From Aristolochia californica (taxonomy: Eukaryota > Streptophyta > Magnoliopsida > Piperales > Aristolochiaceae): DNA of 64,000 bases. The stretch lies in the NCBI GenBank assembly GCA_029961685.1, contig JARWKL010000004.1, positions 26,851,610 through 26,915,609 of the forward strand, given 5' to 3'. Positions 24,117 through 33,702 of the stretch are shown here, piece after piece. A model generated the notes under the pieces. The model made no database searches. It had not been told where the DNA came from and worked only from the letters and a program-made list of their open reading frames with translations. How positions within the stretch are numbered: the stretch's first letter is position 1; the number at the start of each line of letters is the position of its first letter. A program made the position numbers and the translations under genes.

Positions 24117-24294
24117 TATTCGGTTATGCTTTGGCCTTCCCGATATACCAATGGCAGCCAGTGTGGTGATTTATATCCCACTATTGTCATAAACTTTCTC
24201 TGCTACTGCATCCTGCATTTATAGAGAACTTTATAATTAACCTGATACTCTTACCACTCGAAGAATTTTCTTTCTTGTGTTATAGACAGGTAAA
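24117..24294 (+). pseudogene. Gap where ORF V (protease-RT-RNase H) is missing
   Basis: In caulimoviruses and soymoviruses a gene of roughly 650-700 codons lies between capsid and transactivator. Here only about 178 bp separate them, with stops in every frame and no YxDD or RNase H motifs. One frame reads SATASCIYRELY near 24,200, which resembles the sequence just after the DTGA active site of the viral aspartic protease. It may be the last trace of ORF V, but its Asp-Thr-Gly is not intact and the match is short. The rest of the gene was lost by internal deletion or was never on this molecule. Confidence 0.45.
24262..24285 (+). promoter_or_regulatory. Candidate 3' splice site before the transactivator
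   Basis: A pyrimidine-rich run (TTTTCTTTCTTGTG) ends in TTATAG, followed by ACAGGTAAA and then the transactivator ATG at 24,295. The arrangement fits a plant splice acceptor that could make a subgenomic transactivator RNA. It lies in the short non-coding gap and is predicted from sequence alone. Confidence 0.3.
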
Positions 24295-24531
24295 ATGGAA
24301 CCTCTCAGCAGCACCCTGATGGACCTAGTAGCAACAATTGCCACACTCATGGTATTGCTCTCAACCCTACAGTCCCTATTCGACAGTCTTTTAGTTCTTT
24401 CAAAACGAGGAGACATACATGAGAATTGTGCCCGTTACGGGTTAAGTGGAGAAATCTTACAACTCAAGGTTAACGAATTAACCGAAGAGTCAAAAGAACT
24501 CACTCAATGGCATAAAAGGCCAAGCTCACTT

Positions 24532-24810
24532 GGGACTTCTACCGGGTATCCATCGTGAGAAAAGGAAACCACAACGTCAGCTAATCAACAGACAGATGAC
24601 TTTAGTGTTTTGATCAACACAGGTCGACCCGGGATTTCTATCGATCATGCTAGGCATGAGAAGGAAATCCCAACCCAATCTTCTCTAAAGATAGGGGAAT
24701 CAGGGATTTCTACCTGCCAGTCTAGAGCAGGAAAGGAAACCTTAATGATTTCTTTGAAATCGGAATCAGGGACTTCTACCTCTCAGTCTCGAGCTGAAAA
24801 GGAAGTCTTA
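24532..24810 (+). repeat. Four in-frame repeats in the transactivator N-terminal third
   Basis: Copies start at 24,532, 24,631, 24,703 and 24,769, spaced 33, 24 and 22 codons. Each encodes roughly G-[TI]-S-[TI]-x5-10-KE, for example GISTCQSRAGKE and GTSTSQSRAEKE. The in-frame spacing shows they arose while the frame was coding. The first copy contains the premature TGA at 24,556 where the others have Ala or His codons. Confidence 0.75.
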
Positions 24811-25527
24811 ACGGATCCATCTCTGATGGAAACAGACTTGTCTAGTAATGAGAAATCATTCAAGACAAAATTGGTTACCCCGTCTGGGTTTACAAGGTTT
24901 AAAAGCCTAAATAAACTAGATAAAACTAGTTTTAATGAGTTTGAGTTTTTAAAGAAATTTAAACCTTTAAAACTTTCAGACATTATGTCTGAGGAACCCT
25001 CGCTACGCCCTCAAAAGGTGGACAACATTCGTTCAAAGATTGAATCCGATCATACTGTCCAAGGTGGACAAGGGATGAACACTCCCTTCTTCACCACTGA
25101 GCCCAACAACAGTTGGAATCAAGTGAAGCTGAGTCATGAAATAGACTCAAAATATGCATCCATGCTTTATGCATATGGATTCATAAAACATATGGTACTT
25201 CACTCCACCGACTTATCAGTGTTGGAGAAAATGCCAAAGGAAATTATGGAGGCTTGCAAAAGTTTCATCTCCATAACAAAGAGTAAAGGAATTCGACTTC
25301 ATTTCGTTTCCTGTATTGCTGAAATTGTTACTGACACAAAGATGTTTCTGAGCATTTCTGTCGTGACACTTGAAGGCATCAAAGAAGGTGACGCAAATAT
25401 GGAATAATGTCCCAGACATGTTCCAAAAGCCAAGCCTTGCCCAGAAACAGTCTGGCCAACTAGGCGTATCCGCGGGCTCAAGAACCTGATACAACTCATA
25501 CAACAGTTGCTTCAGAAAAAGAAAAGT

Positions 25528-25642
25528 TTTGTCTACAAGACCTCCGTCCCACTGACGATCGTCTCAAAAAGATTTGTCTACAAGACCTCCGTCCCACTGA
25601 CGATCGTCTCAAAAAGATTTGTCTACAAGACCTCCGTCCCAC
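25528..25642 (+). repeat. 45-bp tandem repeat (2.6 copies) in transactivator C-terminal part
   Basis: Unit boundaries are at 25,528, 25,573 and 25,618; copies one and two are identical and the third is cut after about 25 bp. The period equals 15 codons and the frame stays open through it, giving FVYKTSVPLTIVSKR per unit. Each full unit also contains TGACG followed by the 10-bp palindrome GACGATCGTC, so it could act as DNA as well as protein. Confidence 0.9.
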
Positions 25643-25802
25643 TTCCGTCCAGACCAGTCTTGAAGTTACGCTGAAGAAACTCCTCAGAGGAAATATCCCC
25701 TTCAGCAAAACAACAAAGGAAAGCTTCTGCCAGATGGCCCAGAAGACTTTTCCGAAGGAGCACACCTGTCAATTGTGCACAGAAAGGCAGTTGTCCGAAT
25801 GA

Positions 25803-26135
25803 GCAGTCAACAGCTACGTCAGCAGGCGTTAAGGCCCACGACAAAATCAAAGTCAGCAAAGGCGGCTACAAATGTCATCAATGATGGCTACACCAAGTCA
25901 ACAATGATGGCTAAAAAAGATTCCTGCACGTCATCATCATGATGTTACAAGCAGAAAAGACATTTCTACCCCTGCTTTCGGTGCCGAAAGGTAATAATGC
26001 AAGGGCAAAAATGACATGCCGAAAAGACAAAAGTTACCCTTTGTCTTTAAACACACACCTTTCAATAAAGGGTAAAAGCGGAAGACATGAAAGATCTTCA
26101 GCTATAAATTCGACACTCCTCCAGAGGTTGGGACA
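25803..26135 (+). promoter_or_regulatory. Viral pregenomic RNA promoter
   Basis: The non-coding region after the transactivator leads to a TATA box at 26,103-26,109 (TATAAAT), which predicts a start near 26,135. Upstream elements include ACGTCA motifs (TGACGT on the other strand) at 25,816-25,821 and 25,928-25,933, the as-1/TGA-factor half site used by caulimovirus promoters. There is also a 12-bp direct repeat CAATGATGGCTA at 25,879 and 25,902, and the palindrome CATCATGATG near 25,934. Position between ORF VI and the leader is that of the 35S-type promoter. Activity cannot be judged here. Confidence 0.65.
26064..26069 (+). promoter_or_regulatory. AATAAA motif upstream of the TATA box
   Basis: A perfect AATAAA lies about 40 bp before the TATA box. 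In caulimovirids the poly(A) signal normally lies downstream of the RNA start, in the leader, giving a terminally redundant RNA. No AATAAA was found by eye between 26,135 and 27,129, so either a variant signal is used there or this motif is coincidental. Confidence 0.3.
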
Positions 26136-26160
26136 TTCAAAAATTAGAGAGACTCGAAAC

Positions 26161-26175
26161 ATGAAGAAGCATTAG
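26161..26175 (+). CDS. Leader short ORF (MKKH)
   Basis: ATG AAG AAG CAT TAG, about 25 nt after the predicted RNA start. Caulimovirid leaders typically carry a very short 5'-proximal ORF that ends just before a large hairpin and triggers ribosome shunting. Length and place fit that role. I could not identify the matching long stem by eye. Confidence 0.5.
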   Translation: MKKH

Positions 26176-26232
26176 CATTCGAAGAAGAAGGCGATTTCCG
26201 GCGATCTTTCTCCAACAAGTTCCTCAAGCACG

Positions 26233-26238
26233 GTATGT
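26233..26238 (+). promoter_or_regulatory. Candidate leader 5' splice site 1
   Basis: GTATGT after CACG, about 100 nt into the predicted RNA. It is a good plant donor and sits where rice tungro bacilliform virus has its leader donor, near the first short ORF. Pairing with the acceptor at 19,827 (through the circular genome or the terminally redundant RNA) is inference. Confidence 0.3.
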
Positions 26239-26324
26239 GCTTAAACAGCCGTAATGGCGGAGTAGAAAAGAGGGAACCAACCGGTGCCACGGTCGGTAAC
26301 TTCGGGAGTTATGTAGCTAAGTAG
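26235..26324 (+). CDS. Second leader short ORF (29 aa)
   Basis: An ATG at 26,235 opens 29 codons to TAG at 26,322-26,324. A three-codon ORF at 26,254-26,265 lies inside it in another frame. These are best seen as upstream ORFs of the leader rather than proteins with their own function. The 29-codon frame overlaps the first splice-donor candidate, so splicing would remove most of it. Confidence 0.35.
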   Translation: MCLNSRNGGVEKREPTGATVGNFGSYVAK

Positions 26325-26347
26325 TTTTTTCTTTTCCCTTTTTATGG

Positions 26348-26353
26348 GTATGT
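26348..26353 (+). promoter_or_regulatory. Candidate leader 5' splice site 2
   Basis: The sequence ATGG^GTATGTATTTAG is a close match to plant donors, and the next 250 bp are T-rich like a plant intron. It directly follows an ATG (26,344). A further GTAAGT donor candidate lies at 27,047-27,052. Which, if any, is used cannot be told from sequence. Confidence 0.3.
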
Positions 26354-26422
26354 ATTTAGTTATTTTTATCTCATCTTGAACAATGTTTTAATATTTTCCG
26401 CATGTTTGTAATATTATGATTC

Positions 26423-26546
26423 GTACAGTAGTTGTTATTACTTTTCATGTTCCGCATATATAAATATGATCTCCACAGTTGTTGTTATCACTGTTCATGT
26501 TCCGCATATATATATGATCTCCACAGTATTTGTTTTTACTGTTCCA
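26423..26546 (+). repeat. 50-bp leader repeats (2.5 copies)
   Basis: A unit of about 50 bp containing GTTGTTAT, CATGTTCCGCATATATA and ATGATCTCCACAGT begins at about 26,423 and again at 26,474. A third partial copy (CACAGTATTTGTTTTTACTGTTCC) starts near 26,523. Further short ACTGTTC/ACTATTC motifs continue to about 26,610. The repeat lies in the AT-rich part of the leader and has no conserved reading frame. Confidence 0.75.
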
Positions 26547-27129
26547 AAGTTATTGTTCAAAAGTATTGTTCATTTTTACTATTCCATGGTTACTATTCAT
26601 GTTTACTGTTCACTCGTCAAAAAGAAATAGTATCGAAATAGTGCCAAATAGGACAGAAGCTAGAGACTTGGAATTATTCGGCTATGCTCCGAGGTAGAAA
26701 ATGAAACGGAGTTGTGCTCTACCCTGCTGAAGTAGCCATGGAGCCGCAACGGTTAATAGGAACGGCTTGGGGCCCTCTGGAGACCGTGAGGACTGCATTG
26801 ATGGAATTGACCACGTGGTGGTAAGCCGGCAGGAATAGGGTCAAACCCCGAAGAAGTTCTAAGTAGCAGTAGAAGTCATGTTGGGCCTATTAGATAGCTA
26901 TAAAATAGATACAAATGAGTACAGAGCAGTGACATGTGGTAGGAAGCAGGAGTGATATGATAGTGAAATGATAGGACTGTCGAAATGTAACTGTAGGAAT
27001 AGTATTGTGTGAGTCATCGATGTTTTCCGCTGCTCGTAGCCAGTGTGTAAGTAGAAATCCCTAGGATTCTAGTTCCGCTGCCATCATCCCTAGGTTCTCT
27101 TCCACGGTGTGCGCAAGTTTATCAGAGAC
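26547..27129 (+). other. Remaining viral leader, non-coding
   Basis: This part is less AT-rich than its surroundings and has many stops and no long frame. It holds the G-box-like 10-bp palindrome ACCACGTGGT (26,810-26,819), a short CTCCG/CGGAG inverted repeat near 26,689-26,715 and the GCTAGAGACT motif shared with the left end. The last bases include TATCAGAG, an 8-nt match to the primer binding site, just before satellite resumes. I take it as leader sequence before the primer site in the circular genome, but part could be unrelated captured DNA. Confidence 0.5.
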
Positions 27130-29216
27130 TTTTAAAACATATGTAGAAACGTCTCTTTCTTATAAAATTTTGAGCTATTAGGGTTGAACTAGTGGAATTT
27201 AACAAAAATTTTGTGTTCATTTGTGCTGTGTGAATAAATTTTCTTTACTTACATTTTTCTATTGTTTTAATTATTTCCATACAAAATCCTTAAATTTTTC
27301 ATTTTGTTGTGATCTATTTGCCATTTATCTCTTTTTTTGTTTACGAGATGATGGGAAAGTCAAAACACAAGTTTTGATTTAAGAAAAAAGTATATATCTA
27401 AAATGGAAATGCACACTGCACAAATGTAGAGAGAGAGAATTCCAAAAAGTGTCTGTAATTTTTACGGATTGTAAACACTTTTTAGTTTTAATATATCAGG
27501 TTCTGCAATCGTTGGGAAAAGGAGGAGGCGGGGGATTTTTAATGGAGCGTTGGCTCCCAATATATAAGTCATTCCTTAAAAAAATATAACCCATTACGCA
27601 TTAAAAATCACTTTACAATCATCTATGATCGATAGGTGAATTTTTTGTAAAAGGGCAAAATAATGGCTTGTTTGACTCGAGTAAATATCCCAACGTTCGT
27701 TCACTTGAGAATTTAATGTTATTCTCTTTTAAAGGTTTGGATCCATATATCATTTGCATCTTTAACATGCTTCAATCATGCCTATCCATTCTTTAAAACA
27801 TGTGTAGAAACGTCTCTTTCTTATAAAATTCCGAGCTTTTAGGGTTGAACTAGTGGAATATCCAAAACAAGGATAACAAAACTTTTTTGTTCATTTGTGA
27901 TGTGTGAATAAATTTTATTTACTTACATATGTTTATTGCTTTCAATTATTTCCACACATAAACCCTAAAATTTTCATTTTTTCTGATCTATTTGTGTTTT
28001 ATCTCTTTTTTTTGTTTACGAGATGAACGGAAAGTGAAAACTCAAGTTTTGATTTTAGAAAAAAGTATACATCTAAAATGGAAATGCACAATGCACAAAT
28101 GTAGAAAGAGATAATTCAAAAAAAATGTATGTAATTTTTAGGGATTGTAAACTCTTTTTAGTTTTCATATATCTGGTTCTGCAATAGCCGGGAAAATGGG
28201 GATGCAGGGGATTTTTAACTGAGTGTTGACTCCCAATCTATAAGTCATTCCTTAAAAAAATATAGCCCGTTACACATGATGATTACTTTACAATCATCTA
28301 TGATCGTTAGGTCAGCTTTTTGTAAATGTGCAAAATAATGGCTTGTTTGACTCGGGTAAATATCCCACCGCACGTTCATTTGAGAATTTAATGTTATTCC
28401 ATTTAAAAGGTTTGGATCCATAGGTGATTTGTGTCTTTAACATGTTTCAAGCATGCACATCCATTTTGTAAAACATGTCTAGAAAAATTTCTTTCTATAA
28501 AATTCCCAGCTATTAGGGTAGAACTAGTGGAATTTCAAAAAATTGGATAACAAAACTTTTGTGTTCAATTGTGGTGTATGAATAAATTTTGTTTACTTAT
28601 ATTTTTTTATTGCTTTAAATTATTTCCATACAAAAACCCTAAAAGGTTCATTTTCTTCTGATCTGTTTGCCTTTTATCTCTTTTTTTGTTGACGAGAGGG
28701 AAAGTGTAAACTCAAGTTTTGATTTAAGAAAAAACTATACATCTAAAATGGAAATGCACAATGCACAAATGTACAGAGAGATAATTCTAAAAATTATCTG
28801 AAATTTTTAGGGATTGTAAACTCTTTTTAGCTTTTATATATCTGGTTCTGCCATCGTCGAGAAATGGGGGATGCGGGTGATTTTTAATGGAGTGTTGACT
28901 CCCAAAAAAAAAGTCATTCCTTACAAAAAAATACCCATTACGCATGTAAACTCACTTTACAATCATCTATGATCGATAGGTCAGCTTTTTGTAAATTGGC
29001 AAAATAATGGCTTGTTTGACTCGGGTAAATATCCAAACTCACGTTCACTTGAGAATTTAATGTTATTGTCTTTAAAAGGTTTGGATCCATAGGTCATTTG
29101 AATCTTTAACATGTTTCAAGCATGCCTATCCATTTTTTAAAACATGTGTAGAAAAATCTCTTCCTTATAAAATTCAGAGCTATTAGGATTGAACTAGTGG
29201 AATTTCCATAACTTGG
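27130..29216 (+). repeat. Satellite block right of the viral insert
   Basis: Satellite resumes at TTTTAAAACATATGTAG, about 590 bp into the monomer, whereas it stopped about 193 bp in on the left. Following copies start near 27,200, 27,876, 28,548 and 29,218. The first junction copy lacks 14 bp (CCCAAACTTGGAT region) just before 27,200. Orientation is the same as on the left. Confidence 0.9.
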
Positions 29217-32200
29217 ATAACAAAACTTTTGTGTTCATTTGTGGTGTGTGACTAAATTTTATTTACTTACATTTTTTCATTGCTTTAAATTCTTTCCATA
29301 TATAAACCCTAAAATTTTCATTTTGTTGTGGTCTATTTGCCTTTTATCTCTTTTTTTGTTTACGAGATGAAGGCAAAGTGAAAACTCAAGTTTTGATTTA
29401 AGAAATAAGTAAACATCTAAAATAGAAAAGCACAATGCAAAAATGTAGAGAGAGATAATCCAAAAAAGTGTTAGTAATTTTTAGCGACTGTAAACTCTTT
29501 TTAGTTTTTATATATCAAGTTCTACAGTCTTCGGGAATAGGGGGAGGTGAGGTTTTTTTAACTGAGTGTTGACTCCCAAAACATAAGTCTTTCCATAAAA
29601 AATTATAGCCCATTACGAATGATAAATCACTTTACAATCATCTATGATCATTGGTCAACTTTTTGTAAATGTGCAAAATAATGGCTTGTTTGACTCGGGT
29701 AAATATCCCACCGCACGTTCACTTGAGAATTTAATGTTATTCTCTTTAAAAGGTTTGGATCCATAGGTCATTTTCATCTTTAACTTGTTCCAAGCATGGA
29801 TATCCATTTTTTAAAACATGTGTAGAAAAATCTCTTTCTTATAAAATTTCGAGCTATTAGGGTTGAACTAGTGGAATTTCCCATACTTGGATAACAAAAC
29901 TTTTGTGTTCATTTGTGGCATGTGAATAAATTTTCTTTGCTTACATTTTTTTATTTCTTTAAATTCTTTCCATACATAAACCCTAAAATTTTTATTTTGT
30001 TGTGATTTGCCTTTTATCTCTTTTTATGCTTACGAGATGAAAGGCAAGTGAAAACTCAAGTTTTAATTTAACAAAAAACTATACATCTAAAATCGAAATG
30101 CACAATGCACAAATGTAGAGAGGGATAATTCCAAAAAGTGTATGTAATTTTTAGGGATTGTAAACTCTTTTTAGTAATTATATACTAGGTTCTGCAATCG
30201 TCGGGAAAAGGGGGAGGCTGAGAATTTTTAACTAAGTTTTGACTCCCAATCCATAAGTCATTCCTTACAAAAATATTGCCCGTTACACATGATAAATCAC
30301 TTTACAATCCCCTATGATCATTAGGTCAGCTTTTTGAAAATGGGTAAAATAATGGCTTGTTTGACTCGGGTAAATATCCCACTGCACGTTCACTTGAGAA
30401 TTTAATGTTATTCTCTTTAAAAGGTTTGGATCCATAGGTCATTTGTTTCTTTAACATGTTTCAAGCATGCATATCCATTTTTTAAAACATGTGTAGAAAA
30501 ATCTCTCTCTTAAAAAATTCCAAGCTATTAAGGTTGAACTAGTGGAATTACCCAAACTTGGATTACAAAACTTTTGTGTTCATTTGTGATGTGTGAAAAA
30601 AAATATCTTTACTTACCTTTGTTTATTTCTCTAAATTCTTCCATACATAAACTCTAAAATTTTCTTTTTGTTGTGAACTATTTGCTTGTTAACTCTTTTT
30701 TTTTTTTTTTGCGAGATGAAGGGAAAGTAAAAACTCAAGTTTTGATTTAATAAAAAAGAATACAAATATAATGGAAATTCACAATACAAAAATAAAGAGA
30801 GAGATAATTTTAAAAAGAGTCTGTAATTTTTAAAGATTGTAAACTCTTTTTAGTTTTTATATATCAGGTTCTGCAATAATCAGGGAAAGGGGAAGGCTGG
30901 GGATTTTTAACTGAGTGTTGACTCCCAATCCATAAGTCATTCCTTATAAAAATATAGCCTGTTACGCATGATAAATCACTTTACAATCATCTGTGATTGT
31001 TAGGTCAGCTATTTGTAAATGGAAAAAATAGTGGCTTGTTTGACTCGGGTAAATATCCCACCGCAAGTTTTCTTGAGAATTTAATGTTATTCTCTTTAAA
31101 AGTTTTGGATTCATTTCTCATTTGCATCTTCAACATGTTTCAAGCATTTATATCCATTTTTTAAAACATGTGTAGAAAAATCTCTTTCTTATAAAATTTT
31201 GAGCTATTAGGGTTTAACTAGTTACCCAAACTTGCATAACAAAACTTTTGTGCTCATTTGTGTTGTGTGAAAAAAATTTCCTTACTTACATTTGTTTATT
31301 GCTTTAAATTATTTGCATACTTAAACTCTAAAATTTTCATTTTGTTGTGATCTATTTGCCTTTTATCTCTTTTTTCTTTTACGATATGAACGGAAAGTGA
31401 AAAATAATCTCTTTGATTTAAGAAAAAATTATACATCTAAAATGGATATGCACATTGCACAAATGTAGAGGGAGAAAATTTGAAAAAGTTTCAGTAATAT
31501 TTAGGGAGTGTAAACTCCGTTTAGTTTTTATATATCAGGTTCTGCAACCGTCAGGAAAAGGGGAAGGCGGGGGATTTTTTACTGTGTTGACTCCCAATCC
31601 ATAAGTCATTCTTTACACAAATATAGCCAGTTATGTATGATAAATCACTTTACAATCAACTATGAACGTTAGCTCAGCTTTTTGTAAATGGGCAAAATAA
31701 TGGCTTGTTTGACTCGGGTAAATATCCCACTGCACGCTCACTTGAGAATTTAATGTAATTCTCTTTAAAAGGTTTGGACCCATAGGTCATTTGCATCTGT
31801 AACATGTTCCAAAAATGCATATCCATTTTCTAAAACATGTGTAGAAAAAGCTCTTTTTGATAAAATTCCGAACTATTAGGGTTGAACTAGTTGAATTTCC
31901 CAAACTTGGATAACAAAACTTTTGTGTTCATTTGTGGTGTGTGACTAAATTTTCTTTACTTACATTTGTTCATTGCTTTAAATTCTTTCCATATATAAAC
32001 CCTAAATTTTTCATTTTTTTGTGGTCTATTTGTCTTTTATCTCTTTTTTTGTTTACGAGATGAAGGCAAAGTGAAAACTCAAGTTTTGATTTAAGAAATA
32101 AGTAAACATCTAAAATGGAAAAGCACAATGCAAAAATGTAAAGAGAGATAATTCAAAAAAGTGTTAGTAATTTTTAGCGATTGTAAAATCCTTTTAGTTT

Positions 32201-33420
32201 TTATATAGCAGGTTCTATAGTCGTCGGGAAAAGGGGGAGGTGAGGTTTTTTAACTGAGTGTTGACTCCCAAAACATAAGTCTTTCCATACAAAAATATAG
32301 CCCATTATGAATGATAAATCACTTTACAATCATCTATGATCATTAGGTCAACTTTTTGTAAATGTGCAAAATAATGGCTTGTTTGACTCGGGTAAATGTC
32401 CCACTGCATGTTCACTTGAGAATTTAATGTTATTTTCTTTAAAAGGTTTGGATCCATAGGTCATTTGCATCTTTAACTTGTTCCAAGCATGGATATTCAT
32501 TTTTTAAAACATGTGTAGAAAAATCTCTTTCTTATAAAATTTTGAGCTATTAGAGTTGAACTAGTGGAATTTCCCATACATGGATAACAAAACTTTTGCA
32601 TTCATTTGTGGCGTGTGAATAAATTTTTGTTGCTTACATTTTTTTATTTCTTTAAATTCTCTCCAAACATAAATCCTAAAATTTTTATTTTGTTGTGATT
32701 TGCCTTTTATCTCTTTTTATGCTTACGAGATGAAAGGTAAGTGAAAACTCAAGTTTTAATTTAACAAAAAACTATACATCTAAAATGGAAATGCACAATG
32801 CACAAATGTAGAGAGGGATAATTCCAAAAAGTGTATGTAATTTTTAGGGAGTGTAAACTTCGTTTAGGTTTTATATATCAGGTTCTGCAATCATCAGGAA
32901 AAGGGGGAGGCGGGGGATTTTTTACTGTGTGCTGACTCCCAATCCATAAGTCATTCTTTACACAAATATAGCCAGTTATGTATGATAAATCACTTTACAA
33001 TCAACTATGAACGTTAGCTCAGCTTTTTGTAAATGGGCAAAATAATGGCTTGTTTGACTCGGGCAAATATCCCACTGCACGCTCACTTGAAAATTTAATG
33101 TAATTCTCTTTAAAAGGTTTCGATCCATAGGTCATTTGCATCTGTAACATGTTCCAAACATGCATATCCATTTTTTAAAACATGTGTAGAAAAATCTCTT
33201 TTTGATAAAATTCCGAACTATTAGGGTTGAACTAGCTGAATTTTCCAAACTTGGATAACAAAACTTTTGTGTTCATTTGTGGGGTGTGAATAAATTTTCT
33301 TTACTTACATTTTTTATTGCTTTAAATTCTTTCCATACATAAAATCTAAAATTTTCATTTTTTTGTGATCTATTTGCATTTTATCTCTTTTTATTTGTTT
33401 TCGAGATGAAGGGAAAGTGA
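29217..33420 (+). repeat. Satellite block with 2.7-kb and 1.35-kb duplications
   Basis: The monomer pair near 29,218-30,550 (markers GTGTGACTAAATTTT, GTGGTCTATTTG, AGAAATAAGTAAACATC, and TTTTTATGCTTACGAG at about 30,026) recurs near 31,910-32,830 at an offset of about 2,690 bp. The following part of that second copy instead matches 31,490-31,900 (marker GCCAGTTATGTATGATA at 31,626 and 32,971, 1,345 bp apart). The block is thus a mosaic of two overlapping duplications. A deletion of about 240 bp at 33,420 joins GGGAAAGTGA to CAAAAATATAGCCC. Confidence 0.7.
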
Positions 33421-33702
33421 CAAAAATATAGCCCATTATGCATGACAAATCACTTTACAATCATCTATGATTGTTTGGTCAGCTTTTTGTAAATGGGCAA
33501 AATAATGGCTTGTTTGACTCGGGTAAATATTCCACCGCGCGTTCACTTGAGAATTTATTGTTATTTACTTTAAAAGGTTTTGATCCATAGGTCATTTGAA
33601 TGTTTAACTTGTTTCAAGCATTCATTTCCATTTTTTAAAAAATGTGTAAAAAAATTTGTTTCTTATAAAATTCAGAGCTATTAGGTTGAACAAGTAGAAG
33701 TA
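33421..33702 (+). repeat. Truncated satellite monomer before the trimer block
   Basis: The second part of a monomer (from the CAAAAATATAGCCC landmark onwards) follows the deletion junction at 33,420. It leads directly into the first copy of the three-monomer repeat. Nothing but satellite is present. Confidence 0.8.

Larger units (their letters stand above)
24295..25802 (+). pseudogene. Translational transactivator-like protein (ORF VI), broken
   Basis: Probable inclusion-body/transactivator protein, which in caulimoviruses lets ribosomes reinitiate on polycistronic viral RNA. The frame from ATG 24,295 is interrupted by TGA 24,556 and TAA 25,405 but stays open to TGA 25,672; a frameshift near 25,645-25,672 then continues it to TGA 25,800-25,802, about 500 codons in all. 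Features in order: hydrophobic N-terminal helix, four copies of a G-x-S-T...KE repeat, Ser/Lys linker, the central conserved region (YGFIKHMVLHSTDLSVLEKM about residues 299-318, matching the transactivator pattern), a basic stretch with LIQQLLQKKK, 2.6 copies of a 15-residue repeat, and a C-terminal end with a CQLC cysteine pair. Family similarity was judged by eye on pattern and position. Confidence 0.75.
19703..27129 (+). mobile_element. Decayed endogenous pararetrovirus (Caulimoviridae), polymerase-less
   Basis: About 7.4 kb of visibly less AT-rich DNA inserted in the satellite. It has a tRNA-Met primer binding site, a 30K-family movement protein, a coiled-coil virion-associated-like protein, a capsid protein with CCHC knuckle, a transactivator-like protein, and a TATA promoter followed by a leader with short ORFs. 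This is the order known for caulimoviruses and soymoviruses (VII, I, II/III, IV, V, VI). ORF V (protease, reverse transcriptase, RNase H) is absent. There are no long terminal repeats and no integrase, so an LTR retrotransposon is unlikely. No target-site duplication is visible, and about 400 bp of the satellite monomer phase is missing across the insert, as expected if DNA-end repair captured a viral fragment. Several large genes carry stops and frameshifts, so it is not functional. Confidence 0.9.

Noticed and set aside
25216..25859. Minus-strand frames in the transactivator/promoter region, with an apparent peptide repeat
   Set aside because: The repeat is the antisense reading of the 45-bp units; the plus strand has the transactivator context and frame continuity.
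25939..26175. 78-codon plus-strand frame in the promoter
   Set aside because: It spans the TATA box and predicted RNA start and ends with the four-residue leader ORF, so it would not be on the viral RNA as a whole.
26103..26906. Second TATA-like site (TATAAAAT near 26,898) as the main promoter
   Set aside because: It lacks the TGACG-type upstream motifs and would leave almost no leader before the primer site; the 26,103 site fits the usual order better.
19703..27129. LTR retrotransposon (Copia type share the same primer site)
   Set aside because: No long terminal repeats, no integrase and no target duplication; a 30K movement protein and a transactivator-like frame point to Caulimoviridae.
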